Below, one piece after another: positions 60,698 through 64,000 of a DNA stretch of 64,000 nucleotides. The stretch is from Blastococcus mobilis (GTDB taxonomy: Bacteria; Actinomycetota; Actinomycetes; Mycobacteriales; Geodermatophilaceae): the NCBI RefSeq assembly GCF_900188025.1, contig NZ_FZNO01000019.1, positions 1 to 64,000 of the forward strand, in the 5' to 3' direction. Position 1 is the stretch's first letter, and the number at the start of each line of letters is the position of its first letter. Both the position numbers and the translations under genes were made by a program. Under the pieces are notes generated by a model. The model made no database searches. It had not been told where the DNA came from and saw only the letters and a program-made list of their open reading frames with translations.

Positions 60698-61587
60698 TTC
60701 ACCGCACCGAGCGACAGTCCCTGCACCAGCTTGTCCTGGGCGGCGAACCCGGCGATGAGCACTGGCAGGGACACCACGAAGGCGGCGGCGCACACCTGGG
60801 CCAGGAACAACCCCTGGCTGGTCACGAAGCCGGTCAGGTAGACCGGCGCGGTCCCGGCCACGGTGCCGGTCAGGGTCCGGGCGAGCAGCAGCTCGTTCCA
60901 GCTGAAGATGAAGCAGATCAGCGAGGTCGCCGCGATGCCGGGCAGGATGATGGGCGCCACCACCTGGCGGAGGGTCAGCAGCAGCCCCGCGCCGTCCATC
61001 GCCGCCGCCTCGAGGATCTCGACGGGGACCTCGGCGAGGAACGAGCGCATCATCCACACCGCGATCGGCAGGTTCATCGCGGTGTACAGGACGATGAGCA
61101 GCCAGATGTTGTCCAGCAGTCCGCTCCACTGGGCGAACAGGTAGATGGGCAGCAGCCCGGCCACGATCGGCAGCATCCGGGTGGAGAGGAAGAAGAACAT
61201 CACGTCGGTCCACTTGCGCACCGGCTTGATCGACAGCGCGTAAGCAGCCGGGATGGCCAGCAGCAGCACGATGATCGTGGACACCACGCTGGCCGTGAGC
61301 GAGTTGAGCAGCGACGGCCAGGGGTTGGCGCCGGTACCGACGCCGAAGAACTCGCGGTATCCCTCCAGGGTCAGTGGGGCCAGCAGCGAGGGCGGGTTGG
61401 TCGCGGCTGCTTCCTCGCTGTGGAAGGACGTCAGCACCATCCAGAGCACGGGGACGACGAACAGGAAGCCGATCAGCCAGGCGGCCAGCCCGAGCAACGC
61501 GCCGCTGCGCGGCTTGCGTGGCTTGCGGGGTTCGCCCTCCGGCGTGCGGGTGGCAGCGATCGGTGCGACGTCGGTGACGGAGCTCAT
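60694..61587 (-). CDS. Polyol ABC transporter permease, MalG/SmoG-like, 297 aa
   Basis: Six membrane helices after a Lys/Arg-rich N-terminal tail. The coupling motif is 'VPVEILEAAAMDGAGLLLTL'-type EAA loop followed by 'RQVVAPIILPGIAATSLICF'. 'FFLSTRMLPIVAGLLPIYLF' and 'WNELLLARTLTG' are typical of sorbitol/mannitol permeases. ATG 61587 overlaps the first permease stop; the stop overlaps the dehydrogenase GTG. Confidence 0.91.
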   Translation of the reverse strand: MSSVTDVAPIAATRTPEGEPRKPRKPRSGALLGLAAWLIGFLFVVPVLWMVLTSFHSEEAAATNPPSLLAPLTLEGYREFFGVGTGANPWPSLLNSLTASVVSTIIVLLLAIPAAYALSIKPVRKWTDVMFFFLSTRMLPIVAGLLPIYLFAQWSGLLDNIWLLIVLYTAMNLPIAVWMMRSFLAEVPVEILEAAAMDGAGLLLTLRQVVAPIILPGIAATSLICFIFSWNELLLARTLTGTVAGTAPVYLTGFVTSQGLFLAQVCAAAFVVSLPVLIAGFAAQDKLVQGLSLGAVK

Positions 61588-62570
61588 CGCGCGTTCTCCT
61601 CCTGGAAGAGCGTCGACACCGTCCGCAGCGCCAGGGTGGCGATGATGATCGTGCCGATGACGACGAGGACGCCGGCCGCCGATGCCCGGCCGTAGTCGTG
61701 GGCCTGGTAGAAGGTCTGGTAGATCACGTACGGGAGGTTCGCCGTGCCGAGGCCGCCCGAGGTGATCGTGAAGACGTGGTCGAAGTTCTGCACGATGTAG
61801 ATCGACCCCAGCAGCGCGCCCAGTTCCAGGTAGCGGCGCAGGTGCGGGAAGGTCATGTAGCGGAAGATCTGCCAGCTGCTGGCGCCGTCGATGCGCGCGG
61901 CCTCGATGACGTCCAGCGGCCGGCTCTGCAGACCGGCCAGCAGGATCAGCATCATGAACGGCGTCCACTGCCAGATGAGGGCGACCTCGATGGACACCAG
62001 CGGCGCCGTGCTGATCCAGTCCGGCTGCGGCGGGTTGTCCGAGCCGAACAGGCCCCAGATCCAGGTCAGCGTGCCGTTGAGCAGGCCGTACTCGGGGTTG
62101 AACAGGGCGTGCTTCCACAGCAGCGCCGCGGCCACCGGGACGATCAGGAACGGCGTGATCATCATCGTCCGCACCGCGCCGCGGCCGCGGAACTTCCGGT
62201 CCAGGAGCAGCGCGATCACCATGCCCAGCAGCAGGCTGACCAGGACGACGACCACCGTCAGGATGACCGTGGTCCGGATGGCCTGGCGCATGTTGACGTC
62301 GGTCAGCACGCTCGCGTAGTTGTCCAGGCCGGTGAAGCCCCGCTCGTCGGGGTAGTACGCGTTCCAGTCCATGAACGAGACGATCAGGGTGACCACGAAC
62401 GGCAGCTGGGTCACGATGATCGTGAAGACCAGCGCCGGGAGCAACGGCGCCCGGCGGGCCCAGTCGGCGGACCGGCGAAGCGCCCCGCTCGGCGGCGGCG
62501 AGGGCGGCGCTGGAGGAGGTGTGGGCGGTTGCTGACCGCGCCCGCGGCTCGTCTCGAGGGTGGTGCTCAT
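61584..62570 (-). CDS. Polyol ABC transporter permease, MalF/SmoF-like, 328 aa
   Basis: Six helices after a Pro-rich cytoplasmic tail. 'LVVTLIVSFMDWNAYY'-like 'PFVVTLIVSFMDWNAYYPDE', 'FTGLDNYASVLTD', 'VPVAAALLWKHALFNPEYGL' and the EAA loop 'LDVIEAARIDGASSWQIFRY' match the MalF subfamily for polyols (SmoF/MtlF). It pairs with the downstream MalG-type subunit. It lies 37 bp after the solute-binding protein gene. Confidence 0.91.
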   Translation of the reverse strand: MSTTLETSRGRGQQPPTPPPAPPSPPPSGALRRSADWARRAPLLPALVFTIIVTQLPFVVTLIVSFMDWNAYYPDERGFTGLDNYASVLTDVNMRQAIRTTVILTVVVVLVSLLLGMVIALLLDRKFRGRGAVRTMMITPFLIVPVAAALLWKHALFNPEYGLLNGTLTWIWGLFGSDNPPQPDWISTAPLVSIEVALIWQWTPFMMLILLAGLQSRPLDVIEAARIDGASSWQIFRYMTFPHLRRYLELGALLGSIYIVQNFDHVFTITSGGLGTANLPYVIYQTFYQAHDYGRASAAGVLVVIGTIIIATLALRTVSTLFQEENAR

Positions 62571-62607
62571 CCGGCTGCCTTCCCCTTCTGTCGTCCTGCC
62601 GGCTCGG

Positions 62608-63975
62608 TCATCCGGAATCCCGTTCCCGGTAGCGTTCGGCGACGTCCTCGGCCAGCTGCTGCCCCCGGTCGAGCACCTCTTCCACCGTCATCCGGCCGGC
62701 GATCGCCGAGCTGACGTCCTGGGAGACCTGCGTGGCCAGGTCCGGGAACTCAGGGATGCCGATGAACTGGATGCCGGGTGCCGGCCGGGGTTGCACGCCG
62801 GGGTCGTTCGGGTCCGCCGCCTGGATCGCCTCGAGGGTCGGCTGGGCGAAGGCCCCCGCCTCCTCGAGGTAGTCCGGGTTCGAGTACGTCGACGCGCGCT
62901 TCCCGGCGGGCACCCTGGACCAGCCCAGCTCCTCGCCGACGAGCTCCTCGTAGTCACGGCCGGACGCCCAGGAGATGAACTCCCACGCGGCGTCCTTCTT
63001 CTGGCTCGCCTGCTGGATGCTCCAGGACCACGCGTAGAGCCAGCCCGAGCTGTCGGTCTCGACGACCGGTGCGGCGACGTAGCCCATCTTGCCCCGGACC
63101 GGGGAGTCGGCGGACTCCAGCGATCCCGCGGCCGAGGTCGCGTCGTACCACATCGCGGCGTTGCCCTGGATCATGTTGTTCAGGCACTCGGTGAAGCCCG
63201 CCTGGGGAGCTCCCGTCTCGCCGTGCTCCCGGACGAGATCGACGTAGAACCGGACCGCCTCGCGGAACCTGTCGCTGTCGACCTGGGCCTCCCAGTCCTC
63301 GGTGAACCAGGTGCCGCCGAAGGTGTTGACCACGGTCGTGAGGGGCGCGAACACCTGACCCCAGCCCGGCTGGCCGCGCAGGCAGATGCCGGCCATCCCC
63401 GGCTCGGCGCCGTCGACCTCCGCGGCGATCCCGGCGACCTCGTCCCACGTCGGGTTGGCCGGCATCTCGACACCGGCGGCGTCCAGCACGTCCTTGCGGT
63501 ACATGAGGAACGAGGACTCGCCGTAGAACGGCTCCCCGTAGAGCTTGCCGTCGTCGCCGGACAGGGACGCCGTCAGCGGGCCGAGGACGTCGTCCTGGTC
63601 GAACTCGGTGTCGGCCTCGACGTAGTCGTCCAGCGGGGCGATCCACTCGCTCCGGGCGTAGATCGGGATCTCGAAGTTGCTCAGCGTGGCGACGTCGTAC
63701 TGACCGGCCTGGCTGGAGAACTCCTGACTGATCTTGTCCCGGACGTCGTTCTCCGGCAGGACCGTGAAGTTCACCGAGATACCGGTCTCGGCGGTGAAGT
63801 GCTCGGCGGTCAACTGCTGCAGGTCGACCATCTGGGGGTTGTTCACCATCAGCACGTTGATCGTGTCCGCCCCTCCCCCGGCGGGGCCTCCGCCCCAGCC
63901 GGCGCACCCGCTGACTCCCACCACGAGTCCGGTCGTCATCGCGACGGCGAGTGCGGGCCTCACGTGTGTGTGCAC
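62608..63975 (-). CDS. Polyol ABC transporter substrate-binding lipoprotein (SmoE/MtlE-like), 455 aa
   Basis: The signal peptide ends with a lipobox (GVSGCAG). The mature protein is an extracellular solute-binding protein family 1 member: 'INVLMVNNPQMVDLQQLTAE', 'ISVNFTVLPENDVRDKISQE', 'YGEPFYGESSFLMYRKDVLD', 'NMIQGNAAMWYDATSAAGSL' and 'SWSIQQASQKKDAAWEFISW'. The N-terminal 'VLMVNNPQM' is seen in sorbitol/mannitol binding proteins. GTG 63975 follows AGGAGGA. It is the first gene of the polyol operon; the promoter lies beyond the window edge. Confidence 0.9.
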   Translation of the reverse strand: MHTHVRPALAVAMTTGLVVGVSGCAGWGGGPAGGGADTINVLMVNNPQMVDLQQLTAEHFTAETGISVNFTVLPENDVRDKISQEFSSQAGQYDVATLSNFEIPIYARSEWIAPLDDYVEADTEFDQDDVLGPLTASLSGDDGKLYGEPFYGESSFLMYRKDVLDAAGVEMPANPTWDEVAGIAAEVDGAEPGMAGICLRGQPGWGQVFAPLTTVVNTFGGTWFTEDWEAQVDSDRFREAVRFYVDLVREHGETGAPQAGFTECLNNMIQGNAAMWYDATSAAGSLESADSPVRGKMGYVAAPVVETDSSGWLYAWSWSIQQASQKKDAAWEFISWASGRDYEELVGEELGWSRVPAGKRASTYSNPDYLEEAGAFAQPTLEAIQAADPNDPGVQPRPAPGIQFIGIPEFPDLATQVSQDVSSAIAGRMTVEEVLDRGQQLAEDVAERYRERDSG

Positions 63976-64000
63976 GGTCAGTCCTCCTACGAGGCCGGCT

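Overview
The window is high-GC DNA with strongly G/C-biased third codon positions, frequent GTG starts, 4-bp ATGA/GTGA gene overlaps, a 13E12-type (DUF222) HNH protein and an actinobacterial LexA box. This points to an actinobacterium. The gene content would suit Geodermatophilaceae (Blastococcus, Geodermatophilus, Modestobacter), but that family assignment is inference.

Layout. 1-536: a likely transposase C-terminus at the left edge, then non-coding DNA. 537-4692: hypothetical proteins, a two-gene TIG-domain/membrane-protein unit, a secreted AOC-barrel-like protein and a hot-dog thioesterase. 4693-8758: an iron-dependent alcohol dehydrogenase divergent from a cyclase-family hydrolase and an acyl-CoA ligase. 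8811-16799: a 41-aa acidic ORF, a Ser/Thr kinase, a K+ channel, two universal stress proteins, glycerate kinase, an acyl-CoA dehydrogenase, a hemerythrin-like protein and a lipase-like hydrolase. 16834-20905: an amide-utilisation module (MarR regulator, AmiC-like sensor, APC permease, acetamidase/formamidase) with an 18-bp perfect palindrome before the permease. 20921-23193: a thioredoxin-reductase/methyltransferase fusion divergent from an XRE-cupin regulator.

23203-46749 is dominated by cobalamin biosynthesis: cobN, cobG, cobH, cobIJ, cobK, cbiD, cobM, cobL, cobQ, a fused ChlI/ChlD chelatase subunit, cobO, cobB, cbiMNQO, a cobE-like gene and a cysG/cobA fusion. Two cobalamin riboswitches are visible, before cobN and before the chelatase subunit. 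The second ends in a hairpin over the Shine-Dalgarno of a 9-codon upstream ORF whose stop overlaps the chelatase start. A lipoprotein FKBP and the SOS-boxed HNH gene are embedded here. Two families of short palindromic repeats lie in or between these cobalamin genes.

46746-54377: a membrane glycosyltransferase fused to the end of the cob operon, then an HpcH-aldolase/epimerase/GT2 operon and an Fe3+-type ABC transporter operon. Each of the latter two is preceded by a DtxR/IdeR-like iron box, which suggests co-regulation by iron. 54430-56845: cydB and a cydA that carries an apparent -1 frameshift. 56948-63975: a polyol (mannitol/sorbitol-type) operon with solute-binding protein, two permeases, zinc polyol dehydrogenase, MsmX-type ATPase and mannitol 2-dehydrogenase.

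No rRNA, intact tRNA, CRISPR array or prophage was seen. The most notable signals are the iron boxes tying an unexplained aldolase/epimerase/glycosyltransferase operon to iron uptake, the riboswitch-uORF-chelatase arrangement, the intragenic palindromic repeats, the amide-sensor module and the cydA frameshift.
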